Below are positions 25,383 to 34,624 of a DNA stretch of 37,533 bases, piece by piece. How positions within the stretch are numbered: position 1 is the stretch's first letter; each line of letters starts with the position of its first letter. Both the position numbers and the translations under genes were made by a program. The stretch comes from Pricia antarctica (GTDB lineage Bacteria > Bacteroidota > Bacteroidia > Flavobacteriales > Flavobacteriaceae): the NCBI RefSeq assembly GCF_900101815.1, contig NZ_FNAO01000015.1, positions 1 through 37,533 on the forward strand, given 5' to 3'. The notes beneath the pieces were generated by a model, which saw only the letters and a list, made by a program, of their open reading frames with translations, had not been told where the DNA came from and did not search any database.

Positions 25383-25676
25383 CCCAGATTTTGATTTTAA
25401 TACACTTAGGGGCCTTTGGAAGCACATTTAAACCAACAAATGTTTGTGATTAAAAAAGTGAGTTCTTATTACGACCATATTGACCCTAATGTGGTAACTG
25501 ATTCGCCTCGATAATTGTCGAAATGATTCTTACATTATTTACGATAAAGGTAAATTTTCAATAGTTTTTTATAAAGATGTTTATAAAAAAGCAAAATTAA
25601 TATTTATGACTGCTATTGGTGGATTATTAAAAATGAATTTTATAGATTTTTTCTTAAATTCTAAATTCCTGCGAAT

Positions 25677-28600
25677 ATGGCTGACATTATCAGTGAAAAG
25701 AAAACCCTAAAATTATGGACTTTTGCATGTGTTTTCATTTTGTTCAATAGTATCCAGGCCCAGAGCCTTAGGATTATTCTAGGAAACGAAATTGAGAACG
25801 ATCCTGTAGCATATTATGGAGTAGAAATCTTTCGGGATTCTATGAAAGAAGTGGGATGGAACTGTTTTATAGAAAACGAACTGACGCCCTTACGAAAGTA
25901 CGATCACCAGATACTCTTGGGATTTAGTGAGGGAAACGAGCTGTCCAATCGCCTTTTTAAAACGACAGGGAAAATAAGCCCTAAGGTTCCACAGAGTTAT
26001 GCTTTGGTGTCAACTTTATGGAAAGGTAGTCCTGTAACAATCGTGATGGCGTTCGATTCCATTGGCCTTATTTATGCCTTGCAGGAATATGCTAAGATTG
26101 CCTTAGAGCTGGGCAATCAATCATTGTCCCAAAAATTGCCAGTTACACGTAGTCCATTTATCGCAGAACGGGCAATTTCAAAGACGGTTATGAACCCTTC
26201 GGAGTTTGAGCAATATTTCTATAACGACAATTACTGGAACGAATATTTTGATATGCTCGTCAAAAACAGATATACCACTTTCGTATTGATTATGGGATAT
26301 AACTCTACGGGATATTTTTCCCCACCATATCCATATCTTTTTGATGTGCCTGGATTTGAATCTGTAAAAGTCTTGGGACTTTCGGCCGAGTCTCAACTCC
26401 GTAATCTTAAGGCCTTGGATAATATAATAAACGCGGCACATAAACGGGGTTTATTATTTAAATTGGGAATATGGACACATATCCATCGAGGACTCCCAGT
26501 GGGAATATGGACAGATACTCATCGATTACTCCCAGAAGAAATGGACCCTATAGGAATAAATGATGAAAATTTGTTGGCTTACACGCAAAAAGCATTGCCG
26601 AAATTATTGAACACTTATCCTGGTCTGGACGGACTACAGTTTCGCGTACATTTTGAATCCTCCCTGCCATTGCCCAGACAACTAGAATTTTGGAATTCGA
26701 TATATAATGCAATAGGTCGTAGCGTTCATCCGAATATCGCAATCGATATGAGGGCAAAGGGCTTTACAGATGATCTTATTGATCAGGCAAATCAAAGTGG
26801 TTTGAATATACGTATAACTACAAAATTTTGGGGCGAACAAATGGGGCTTCCTTATGCACCTATACAATTAGGCCGGGCAGATCAATTTATAAGACGCCAT
26901 GGGTATGCCGATTTGCTTAATTACCCAAAACAAATGAAAATGCATTATAGGCTGTGGAATTTTGGAACTACCCGAGTGCTGCCCTGGGCAGACCCGCAAT
27001 ATGCTAAGAACTTTGTGAAAAATGTGATGGAATTGGATGGTGATGGATTTGAGGTAAATGAACCTTTAGCCTTCAAAATGGCTGGGGTTAAAGGAAATAC
27101 ATACGATGTTCTCCAAAAGAAATATCAGTATTATGACTGGGAATGGAAACGTTATAATCACTTTTATCAGATTTTTGGACGTATTGGGTACGACCCTAAT
27201 CTTAATGAAAATTATTACATCAGTGATTTCGAAAATGGTTATGGGAAAATAGCTGGGCCTTTGCTTATGAGTGCTTTGCATAAAGCAAGTCGTATATTAC
27301 CTAGAATAAACGCATATGCCTTATATGATATTAGTGCTGATTACAGTTGGGCTGAGAAACAACGATGGGGAGATCTTCCTACCTACGCATCCACGCTACC
27401 ATCGGACGTTGGTCAATTTTTATCTATGCAAAAAGCGACCCGACTTGATTTAGCGGGTAAGACTTCGCCGAAAGTTCATCCCAAAACTACTGCAAGGTGG
27501 TTTGAAAATCAATCAAAAGATGTGATGGATTTGGTTAATAAAGCTGAAAAAGAGAAAAAGGGTCCCAAGGACAAAGCATTTACTGGGATGATAAAAGACC
27601 TAACCATACTTTCACTTTTAGGGGATTATCATGCAAAGCGTATCCCAGCCGGGCTGAACTATGCCTTATATAAACAAACAGGGAATCCTCAAGCTTATCT
27701 CGATGCCATAACGTCGGAAAAGGAAGCCATAAATACTTGGAAAAAAATTGTGGAGCTTACCGAAGGATATTTCAATGATGATCTTATAATGGGCGATACG
27801 AAACGTATGCGGGGGAATTGGAAAGATGAATTAAACCTTCTTGAAGAAGGATATAAAAAGTTATCTAATCAAGATTATAAAGCTAAAACAGAGCCTCAGA
27901 AGATAGTAACATATGACATGGGCCCTTTAATATCCGTGAAAGGTGATGTTAAAATTGACGCCCCACAAACTGCTCCTTGGTACCAACAGTTTGACATAGG
28001 TAATCACGGGTGGACGAATCATAATATTTTTATTGAGACAAGTAGTAATGAATGGACGAAACGCTCTTTACGACATGACAGTGATAGAGATTTTCTTCGT
28101 GGCCCTCATCAAACTGCCTATGCTACTTTTTCAACAAAAATACCCAATGGAAATTATCGAATTGATTTTGTCATGTTCGATTCAAGAGACGCTCCGGAAG
28201 ATTATGGTCCTATGTGGTTGCGCGCTAATGGAGTTAATAAGACCAATGAATTTAAAGTGCCGGCCGGAGAGCGAGTAGTTCGTTCATTGGAAGCAAGGGT
28301 TACAGATGGTTGGTTAAATCTTACTGTTGCTAGTAAAACTAACTCGATGTGGTTATTAAATAGTATTTCAATATATGATTTGGGCCCTTCTATTGTACAA
28401 CTGAGTCCAAAATATGTAAAACCAAATCAACCCTACACCTTAACTGTATTGGTAAAATCCTTGGATTCAATTAGAAATGCTGTACTAACCTACGGTGATT
28501 TGTTAACAGGAATGAAATCTGTTCCTATGAAAAAAATACAGCCAGGACGTTTTCAAGCGATAATTCCTACTTTAGAAGGTGTTGAAAAACTAAATTATAA

Positions 28601-29018
28601 AATCGATATCGAAGATGACCAGGGGAGATGTACATTGTATCCAAAGGCAGAACTGGACAATGCCTTCGCCAGCATATTCTTTACCAATGATTTTGAGGCA
28701 CCAATTGTAGAGCATGAACCAATAATCTCCTTTTCGAATAAAGATGCATTGGTTATTCGAGCGAAAGTATCAGATGCCTCGGCTATTAAATCTGTATATG
28801 TTAAATTTCGTGGTTTAAACCAGCATCAAAATTACGGTTCAGTTGCTTTAATCCCAAAGGGGAATGGATATTATGAGGCCGTTATTCCCGAATCACTATT
28901 ACCCAAGAAATGGGATTTAATGTACTATTTTGAGGCATGCGACAATCAAGGCAATATTACTATGTTTCCCGATTTCGAGAAAAGAACCCCTTATTTTATA
29001 GCACGATATGAAAAATGA
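25677..29018 (+). CDS. large type B GH67/GH20-like glycosidase-family protein with extra binding domains
   Basis: 1113 residues with a signal peptide to about SIQAQ. The first about 730 residues match the type B protein at 8018: N-terminal domain, barrel (YWNEYFDMLVKNRYTTFVL), candidate acid Glu327 (VHFESSLP), DMRAKGF, TTKFWGEQMGLPY, LDGDGFEVNEPLA and the helical domain. An insert of about 160 residues follows (about 745-905, WYQQFDIGNHGWTNHNIF to WLLNSISIYDLGP), which looks like a jelly-roll, malectin-like or carbohydrate-binding domain. Two Ig-like repeats end the protein; the last (YVKFRGLNQHQNYG to DLMYYFEACDNQGN) matches the single C-terminal domain of the other type B proteins. The gene is AT-rich compared with 16-25 kb. 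It stands alone after a terminator, so it is regulated separately. Substrate unknown. Confidence 0.75.
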   Translation: MADIISEKKTLKLWTFACVFILFNSIQAQSLRIILGNEIENDPVAYYGVEIFRDSMKEVGWNCFIENELTPLRKYDHQILLGFSEGNELSNRLFKTTGKISPKVPQSYALVSTLWKGSPVTIVMAFDSIGLIYALQEYAKIALELGNQSLSQKLPVTRSPFIAERAISKTVMNPSEFEQYFYNDNYWNEYFDMLVKNRYTTFVLIMGYNSTGYFSPPYPYLFDVPGFESVKVLGLSAESQLRNLKALDNIINAAHKRGLLFKLGIWTHIHRGLPVGIWTDTHRLLPEEMDPIGINDENLLAYTQKALPKLLNTYPGLDGLQFRVHFESSLPLPRQLEFWNSIYNAIGRSVHPNIAIDMRAKGFTDDLIDQANQSGLNIRITTKFWGEQMGLPYAPIQLGRADQFIRRHGYADLLNYPKQMKMHYRLWNFGTTRVLPWADPQYAKNFVKNVMELDGDGFEVNEPLAFKMAGVKGNTYDVLQKKYQYYDWEWKRYNHFYQIFGRIGYDPNLNENYYISDFENGYGKIAGPLLMSALHKASRILPRINAYALYDISADYSWAEKQRWGDLPTYASTLPSDVGQFLSMQKATRLDLAGKTSPKVHPKTTARWFENQSKDVMDLVNKAEKEKKGPKDKAFTGMIKDLTILSLLGDYHAKRIPAGLNYALYKQTGNPQAYLDAITSEKEAINTWKKIVELTEGYFNDDLIMGDTKRMRGNWKDELNLLEEGYKKLSNQDYKAKTEPQKIVTYDMGPLISVKGDVKIDAPQTAPWYQQFDIGNHGWTNHNIFIETSSNEWTKRSLRHDSDRDFLRGPHQTAYATFSTKIPNGNYRIDFVMFDSRDAPEDYGPMWLRANGVNKTNEFKVPAGERVVRSLEARVTDGWLNLTVASKTNSMWLLNSISIYDLGPSIVQLSPKYVKPNQPYTLTVLVKSLDSIRNAVLTYGDLLTGMKSVPMKKIQPGRFQAIIPTLEGVEKLNYKIDIEDDQGRCTLYPKAELDNAFASIFFTNDFEAPIVEHEPIISFSNKDALVIRAKVSDASAIKSVYVKFRGLNQHQNYGSVALIPKGNGYYEAVIPESLLPKKWDLMYYFEACDNQGNITMFPDFEKRTPYFIARYEK
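26466..26537 (+). repeat. in-frame 36-base tandem duplication inside the glycosidase gene
   Basis: Two adjacent 12-codon units (26466-26501 and 26502-26537) encode GIWTHIHRGLPV and GIWTDTHRLLPE. The homologue at 8018 has only one such segment (GIWDHIYRGG), as does the one at 29274 (GLWGHAYES). The duplication lengthens a loop after a barrel strand and keeps the frame. Confidence 0.9.
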
Positions 29019-29273
29019 AAAAACAAACAATTTAAATAAAGGCAAATCAACTCGATTGATTGTACGACAAACGTCACTTTAAGCTGCTTTTTGATAGAAA
29101 TTTTTGATTTTTTCCCATTGAAGAACTGGACAGGTTATCAATACCTAAAACCAATTTTGGTCAAATCGCTGCGTAACCAGTAATTTATTGTTCTTATAAA
29201 TCGAATTCAAATGCATTGATAGAATATGCATGTGGAGAGTATTAAGGATTTATTTCATCTTAAATCATCTAAA

Positions 29274-32042
29274 ATGAAGAAAACAAAAATAGTGCAACCG
29301 AAGCAAAAGACTTACCGGTATGATGGCAAAAGAAAAAAAAATGGAATCTTTTCAATATTAACGCTGCAATTCATAAGGATTATTGCAAGCACTGCAATAA
29401 TCCTATCAGGTTCCTTTTCTTTAATTGGAGCCCAAACAAATGATACAGTCACCATCTTCGTCATTTCGGATGCATCTGATCTCGCTTTAAAACAGCCTCC
29501 CGTAGTTTGGGCAATAGGACAGTTGCAGGAGGCACTGCAAAAAAAGGATATTGTTACCGACATCCGGTATAACCTTGCCTCTATTCACGAGTCAGGAGAC
29601 CGGATTATTGTAACACCCGGAGAATCGGGACTTGCGCAGACCCTTTCCAATCAAAGCGATGTTGACCTCCCGACTTCTGCAGAATCTTTGGCTTTAATTT
29701 CAGGGCATGTACAAAATCAAAAAGTACTTATGATTACGGGAGCTGATATGCGCGGCCTGGTTTACGGGATTCTGGAGTTGTCAGATCGTGTCGCCTATAG
29801 TGAGACACCCATTGCTATGCTCCGTGGTATTGAAGCGTCTGTTGAACAGCCCGTCAATAGCATTCGCAGTATGACACGTCTGTTTGTCAGCGATGTTGAA
29901 GATAAGTCGTGGTTTTATGATAAAACCTTCTGGGAGTCCTACCTGTCCATGTTGGTGACACAACGCTTTAACCGTTTTTCACTGACTCTGGGATTGGGCT
30001 ATGATTCACCGAAGGAGGTTCTCGATTCCTACTTTATTTTCGCATATCCCTATCTTGTCGATGTCCCCGGATATTCAGTGAGGGTACGCGGTTTGGCTAA
30101 AGGCGAGCGCGATAAAAACCTGGCCATGCTGCAATTTATCAGTGAAGAGGCGTCACGTAGGGGCCTGCACTTTCAATTGGGCCTGTGGGGCCATGCTTAT
30201 GAGAGTATAAATAGTCCTGATGTAAACTACATCATCGAAGGACTGACCGAAGACACCCATGCGGAGTACTGCCGCAACGCAGTGAGAACACTTTTACAAG
30301 CCTGTCCTTCCATCGACGGGATTACTTTTCGGGCGCATTATGAAAGCGGCATTCCTGATGGATCTAAAAGTTTTTGGGAAACCGTTTTTCAGGGCGTAGC
30401 CGAATGCGGACGGCGTGTTGAAATTGATCTGCACGCTAAAGGAATCACTTACGAACAGACCGAGATGGCATTGAGTACGGGGATGCCAGTCCGTGTCACA
30501 CCCAAACTGACAGCCGAGCATATGGGTCTGCCGGCGCATCAGGCTGCTATACGCGAAATGGAACGGGTACCTTCGCCCAACAACGCCCATCCGCGGAACA
30601 GCATTGCACGTTACGGTTATGCCGATTTTTTGTCTAATGACCGGAATTATGGTGTTTACTATCGCCTCTGGCCAGGCATGCAGAAAATTCTGCTATGGGG
30701 AGACCCTGTGTTGGCCGCTGGATACGGACGTTATGCCAGTTTTTGTGGAAGTCTGGGGATGGAAGTGAGTGAACCGCTTTCCTTCAAGGGCCGCCAGGGT
30801 TCGGGTGTATCACCGGAACGGCGAATTTATGCGGATGATTCGCTTATCCCCGAAGGCGGTAATTGGCGAAAATATCTTTATACCTATCGTATCTGGGGAC
30901 GACATCTTTACAATCCCGATGCCGATCCCGAATCCTATCGCCGTTATCTTCGCGCCGAGTTCGGTACGGCCGCTCTCAATGTCGAAAAGGCATTAGCCCA
31001 CGCAAGCCGCGTCCTACCGCTGATCACGTCATCACACTTACCGGCAGGATCAGCCATGACCTACTGGCCTGAGATGTATACCAATATGCCAATTACCCAA
31101 AGCGGTCTGGATCACCCCTATGGTGATACGCCCAAACCCAAAGTTTTTGGTCGGGTAAGCCCACTGGATCCGGCGATGTTTTCACCAGCAAATGAGTTTG
31201 TTGATGACCTGATTGAAGGGCGACCCCACGCACGCTATTCGCCCGTTGACGTGGCAAGTTGGCTTGAAGGTTTTGCAACGGTTTCGACTGAACAGCTGTC
31301 CCTGGCTCAACAAAACGTTTCCGATCCAACAGACCCTTCATTCAGACGGGTGTTTATCGATGTCAGCGTCCAGAGTGGATTGGGCATGTTTTTCGCGCAG
31401 AAACTGCGTGCCGCTGTTGCCTTTACGCTCTATGAAGAAAAAGGAGATTTGGACTACCTGCGCGATGCGGTATTTTTTTACAGGGCCGCACGCAGCGCCT
31501 GGGTAGCCATTATTCAAGATACAGAAAATGTTTATGTGGATAAATTGGGGTTTGGCCAATTTCCACATATACGGGGTCACTGGAAAGACCGTCTGCCGGC
31601 AATCGATCAGGATTTGAATTATATGGAGCAACTACTGAGAGGAAAAATCGGCAAATCGGCAGCTTTCCCCAAGGAGCCTAGTGCATCTGCCAGCGAATGG
31701 TTAGACCCCCGTCCGCCCATCTCGTCATGCGAACATGCGATTCCGGTCGGATTTGATCCTGGTCAGCCTCTTGAGCTTACACTGGCCTCTCCGAGTCCCT
31801 TGGTCCACACTGCTAAGATCCACTATAGGCACGTGAACCAGGCGGAGACGTACCAAATTGAAAGCATGTCTGAAAAAGACGGAGTCTGGCGATACACGAT
31901 TCCAGGTGGATTTACGGATTCGGATTATCCCTTGATGTATTTTTTTGAATTGCTTGACGATAGTGGCCATGCATGGTTTTACCCAGGCTTCGAGCCAGAT
32001 TTGGCAAATCAGCCATACTACCACGTGCAGCGTTCAAAATGA
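29274..32042 (+). CDS. type B GH67/GH20-like glycosidase-family protein, third copy
   Basis: 922 residues from ATG 29274; an in-frame ATG at 29226 would add 16 residues. The n-region is long and basic before the hydrophobic core (IIASTAIILSGSFSLIGAQ). The type B plan is complete: N-terminal domain (ITGADMRGLVYGILELSD), barrel (FWESYLSMLVTQRFNRFSL), candidate acid Glu357 (RAHYESGIPDG), DLHAKGI, TPKLTAEHMGLPAHQ, helical domain (FAQKLRAAVAFTLYEE) and one Ig-like C-terminal domain (KIHYRHVNQAETYQ). Its codons are richer in G and C (CGC, CTG, GCC, CCG) than the gene before it, suggesting a separate origin. It is the last intact glycan gene before the defence island; the HsdR remnant begins right after its stop. 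Substrate unknown. Confidence 0.75.
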   Translation: MKKTKIVQPKQKTYRYDGKRKKNGIFSILTLQFIRIIASTAIILSGSFSLIGAQTNDTVTIFVISDASDLALKQPPVVWAIGQLQEALQKKDIVTDIRYNLASIHESGDRIIVTPGESGLAQTLSNQSDVDLPTSAESLALISGHVQNQKVLMITGADMRGLVYGILELSDRVAYSETPIAMLRGIEASVEQPVNSIRSMTRLFVSDVEDKSWFYDKTFWESYLSMLVTQRFNRFSLTLGLGYDSPKEVLDSYFIFAYPYLVDVPGYSVRVRGLAKGERDKNLAMLQFISEEASRRGLHFQLGLWGHAYESINSPDVNYIIEGLTEDTHAEYCRNAVRTLLQACPSIDGITFRAHYESGIPDGSKSFWETVFQGVAECGRRVEIDLHAKGITYEQTEMALSTGMPVRVTPKLTAEHMGLPAHQAAIREMERVPSPNNAHPRNSIARYGYADFLSNDRNYGVYYRLWPGMQKILLWGDPVLAAGYGRYASFCGSLGMEVSEPLSFKGRQGSGVSPERRIYADDSLIPEGGNWRKYLYTYRIWGRHLYNPDADPESYRRYLRAEFGTAALNVEKALAHASRVLPLITSSHLPAGSAMTYWPEMYTNMPITQSGLDHPYGDTPKPKVFGRVSPLDPAMFSPANEFVDDLIEGRPHARYSPVDVASWLEGFATVSTEQLSLAQQNVSDPTDPSFRRVFIDVSVQSGLGMFFAQKLRAAVAFTLYEEKGDLDYLRDAVFFYRAARSAWVAIIQDTENVYVDKLGFGQFPHIRGHWKDRLPAIDQDLNYMEQLLRGKIGKSAAFPKEPSASASEWLDPRPPISSCEHAIPVGFDPGQPLELTLASPSPLVHTAKIHYRHVNQAETYQIESMSEKDGVWRYTIPGGFTDSDYPLMYFFELLDDSGHAWFYPGFEPDLANQPYYHVQRSK

Positions 32043-32206
32043 CGTCTGCATACAAAAAGTAGTAATTTTAATACAGATTTCCTTAAACGCCAAAAAATAT
32101 TAAAAGCAGTATAGGTTTTCCCGGTTCCTGTGGCCATTGCCAAAATAATTTTGCTCTGGCCTTTCGCAATAGCTTCTATTGTTCTATTAATTACATTTTG
32201 TTGGTA
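32043..32206 (-). pseudogene. fragment of a type I restriction enzyme R subunit (HsdR, helicase motif I)
   Basis: Read on the minus strand from 32206, the frame gives YQQNVINRTIEAIAKG followed by IILAMATGTGKTYTAFNIF and WRLRKS. This is the start of the SF2 helicase core of HsdR, with Walker A ATGTGKT at about 32112-32130. A stop lies just before the first codon and the homology ends at the glycosidase stop, so only about 55 codons survive. The normal protein is about 800-1000 residues. Confidence 0.75.
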
Positions 32207-32214
32207 TTATGGAT

Positions 32215-32360
32215 GGGACGGATTATAAGAACCGCTAAAAACGGCAAAACTGAACCACCTAATATTTCGTTGTACTGGTTTGAAGGTCAGTATTTTGTTG
32301 GTTGTTTTGCTATGCTCATTTTTTTCTGGCGAAGGTGGTATACAATGTCCGTTTTTTGCA
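32215..32360. repeat. 145-base repeated element, copy A (nested inverted repeats)
   Basis: This stretch, from GGGACGGATTAT to the GCA at 32360, recurs at 34742-34886 with few changes. Both copies contain AAAAACGG-N9-ACCACC on the left and GGTGGT-N9-CCGTTTT on the right, so the ends can pair as two stems separated by a symmetric 9-by-9 internal loop. No coding capacity was found. It could be a small non-autonomous transposon or a recombination site. Confidence 0.8.
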
Positions 32361-32369
32361 CATAACTAA

Positions 32370-32821
32370 GCAATAGATATAAATTCCACTTTGATTTTAG
32401 GACATAGTAGAAATCCAAGTGAAATAAAGTCCTTTAACGATGTTGCCGATATAGAGGAACAAGATGTTAGAATAACGGAGGGGAATACAATGTTAGATGC
32501 CTATTTTATTAAAACTTATAAACGGAGTGAGGAAATAATTAACGAAAATATAGATTATTTTCTTGCATTGAACAGTATTGGGGAAATTCTAATAATTGGC
32601 CCTTCAATGTCGGAGGTTGACTCCAAATATTTCGAGGTATTGCAAAAAATATAGATAGGCAAAAAGTGAAATGGAACGTAGGGTATCATAAGAAAAAAAG
32701 TATCCGGAAACGATTAAAATTATTGGTGGATTTGGGAGTTAGTGAAGAACTACTATCATTTCATACAATGAACGATTGGGTTAGTGGAACAGACCCGAAT
32801 CAATTAGAGCTCTTCAAATAA
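32370..32821 (+). pseudogene. 3' fragment of an AbiH-family abortive-infection gene, frameshifted
   Basis: From 32370 the frame reads INSTLILGHSRNPSE, then a helical stretch, then ILIIGPSMSEVDSKYFEVLQ, matching the C-terminal half of AbiH proteins (family pattern: LILGH, and GHSxxxxDxxYF). The frame breaks in the A run near 32643-32648 and resumes one frame over as IDRQKVKWNVGYH, ending LELFK with TAA at 32819-32821. Restoring one base would rejoin the two halves. The N-terminal half is absent; the fragment begins next to repeat copy A. It is therefore a dead remnant. Confidence 0.65.
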
Positions 32822-32879
32822 TTCATTTCCAAGAAATCTTTTAAAACTTTCGCAATTATTCTCATTTGCAACATATAAA

Positions 32880-33021
32880 AAGTAACCACTTTTCATGTTT
32901 TCTGTCAAAAAGTAATCGTTTTTCACGGAAAGTAATCGTTTTTCATGCTATATTTGTAATCACATTTCATGAAAGATGGTCATAAGTAATCGATTTTCAC
33001 GGAAAGTAACCACTTTTCATG
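32880..33021 (+). repeat. six-copy array of an 18-base repeat before and inside the Fic gene start
   Basis: Copies of AAGTAAyCrnTTTTCAyG lie at 32880-32897, 32910-32927, 32930-32947, 32954-32971 (degenerate), 32984-33001 and 33004-33021. The first and last are identical. Multiple short direct repeats near an end are usual for IS21-family elements, so this may be the relic end of such an element. No transposase is beside it. Confidence 0.8.
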
Positions 33022-34520
33022 GTAGAGTTCTACCTGAAGAGGGCATATTGGTAGGTTACGCCCTCCTCCTTCAAATTTTGGAGGATCATACAGACAGACG
33101 ATTACCGCTACCCGATGTACTGGCTGTGGTTACGGATAAGCAACAACGTTACAATACCGAGGAATGGCAGGTGTTTGCAAATCGCTATATGCCTACCAAA
33201 GATGAGATTGCCCATTTGATATTCACTTTGAAATACGAAGGCATTGATTTATTGATTTTAAAAGAATTCTTTCTTTATACAGGAGAGTCCCTCGTTAAAG
33301 ATATGATGGAGAACGAACCCACCAGTCAGTATTCAAGACGGGTATGGTTCCTATATGAGTGGCTTTTGGACAAACAACTTGATATTCCCGATTTAAAAAC
33401 TGGCACCTATGTAGAAATCGTAAATCCAAAACTTCAATATACCGGGCCTATTGAGAATAGTACAAGACACCGCATAAAAAATAATTTGCCGGGTACTCGT
33501 GAGTTTTGTCCTATGATTAGAAAAACCGAAAAACTGGATATTTACACTACCACCAAGTTTCCAGAGCTTATGGAAAAAGGTTTAAAAGGAAGGGATAGAG
33601 ATTTGATCCGCAGAACGGCGGCCTTTCTATTACTAAAGGATTCCAAAGCTTCCTTTGCTATTGAGGGCGAATACCCCCCTAATATGAGAGCGAGAAATTG
33701 GGGCAAGGCAATCGGGCAGGCAGGAAAAAAAGAACTGTCCATAAGCGAGATTGAACGTTTGCAGGATATTGTAATTGGAGTAAAAAAATTGAAATACATG
33801 GGCCTTCGTTCGGGCGAGGGCTTTATCGGCGAACACGACCGAGAAACCTTTCTGCCTATGCCCGACCATATCTCCGCAAGGGCAAAAGATTTACAATCGC
33901 TCATGAACGGGGTCATAAATACCAACATGCTATTACAAAAAAGCGATTACGATCCTGTTTTGGCGGCGGCTAGCATAGCCTTTGGCTTTGTGTTCATACA
34001 CCCCCTCTCTGATGGAAATGGCAGGATCCATCGCTATTTGATGCATCATATTTTAGTGCGCATGGGCTATACGAAACGGGATATGATATTTCCGGTTTCA
34101 GCCGCCATCTTGAACCGTATCGGGGAATATCAAGACGTTTTGGAAGCCTACTCCTCCCCTAGAATCGATTTAATCGAATGGAAACCTACAACGGACCATA
34201 ATGTCGAAATAACCAATGAAACCATCGATTTGTACCGTTATTTTGATGCTACACTTCAAGCTGAATTTCTGTATGAATGCGTAGAAGAGACCATTGAAAA
34301 AATAATTCCCGAAGAGCTGGACTTTCTTGAAAAGTACGACCGAATGACGAACTACATTAATTCCATTGTAACCTTGCCGGATACCAAGGTGGACTTATTA
34401 ATCAAGTTTCTGAACCAAAACCAAGGCAAGCTTTCAAAGAATAAAAGAGAAAAAGAATTTGAGGAACTGACCGATGAAGAAATCAAGTCGATTGAGGAGT
34501 CATACAACTTAATCTTTTAA
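32976..34520 (+). CDS. Fic-domain protein (probable AMP-transferase) with N-terminal inhibitory motif
   Basis: 514 residues. The Fic core motif reads HPLSDGNGRIHR (342-353), a Leu variant of HPFxDGNGRxxR, with catalytic His342 intact. An inhibitory helix motif SxxxEG (Ser226-FAI-Glu230-Gly231) lies N-terminal of it, as in class II Fic proteins, which silence themselves by placing Glu near ATP. Fic proteins typically attach AMP to a hydroxyl of a target protein. The first about 15 residues (MVISNRFSRKVTTFHG) are encoded within the 18-base repeat array, and similarity to other Bacteroidota Fic proteins seems to begin only at about RVLPEEG. The original 5' end was probably replaced. No later Met fits before residue 72, so if the gene is translated it starts near 32976. 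Confidence 0.85.
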   Translation: MVISNRFSRKVTTFHGRVLPEEGILVGYALLLQILEDHTDRRLPLPDVLAVVTDKQQRYNTEEWQVFANRYMPTKDEIAHLIFTLKYEGIDLLILKEFFLYTGESLVKDMMENEPTSQYSRRVWFLYEWLLDKQLDIPDLKTGTYVEIVNPKLQYTGPIENSTRHRIKNNLPGTREFCPMIRKTEKLDIYTTTKFPELMEKGLKGRDRDLIRRTAAFLLLKDSKASFAIEGEYPPNMRARNWGKAIGQAGKKELSISEIERLQDIVIGVKKLKYMGLRSGEGFIGEHDRETFLPMPDHISARAKDLQSLMNGVINTNMLLQKSDYDPVLAAASIAFGFVFIHPLSDGNGRIHRYLMHHILVRMGYTKRDMIFPVSAAILNRIGEYQDVLEAYSSPRIDLIEWKPTTDHNVEITNETIDLYRYFDATLQAEFLYECVEETIEKIIPEELDFLEKYDRMTNYINSIVTLPDTKVDLLIKFLNQNQGKLSKNKREKEFEELTDEEIKSIEESYNLIF

Positions 34521-34624
34521 GAAACACCTTGATTCTAAAATTCAAATTGAATCAAATCATTTTGTAGTTTGTATGTTTAAAGCAAAAAGTGGATGAGCCG
34601 GTCAAAGTATACCACGTGCGCCGG

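Larger units (their letters stand above)
25003..25676 (+). other. intergenic gap between the glyoxylate genes and the third glycosidase
   Basis: This 674-base gap holds the terminator at 25279-25313 and an operator-like inverted repeat at 25360-25382. The stretch 25003-25278 contains no frame that I recognise; a tract just before the terminator repeats GTTAGTTTGAGTTAGTTAG. The stretch 25383-25676 is very AT-rich and should carry the promoter of the next gene, but no clear Bacteroidota -7 box (TAnnTTTG) with a correctly spaced TTTG was found. Confidence 0.6.

Noticed and set aside
29045-29061. Small hairpin AATCAA/TTGATT after the 1113-residue glycosidase
   Set aside because: The stem is only 6 bp of weak pairs and no T run follows, so it is not a credible terminator.
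32880-33021. CRISPR array
   Set aside because: The six 18-base units are degenerate and the intervals are short (2-12 bases), unlike CRISPR repeats and spacers, and no cas genes are present.
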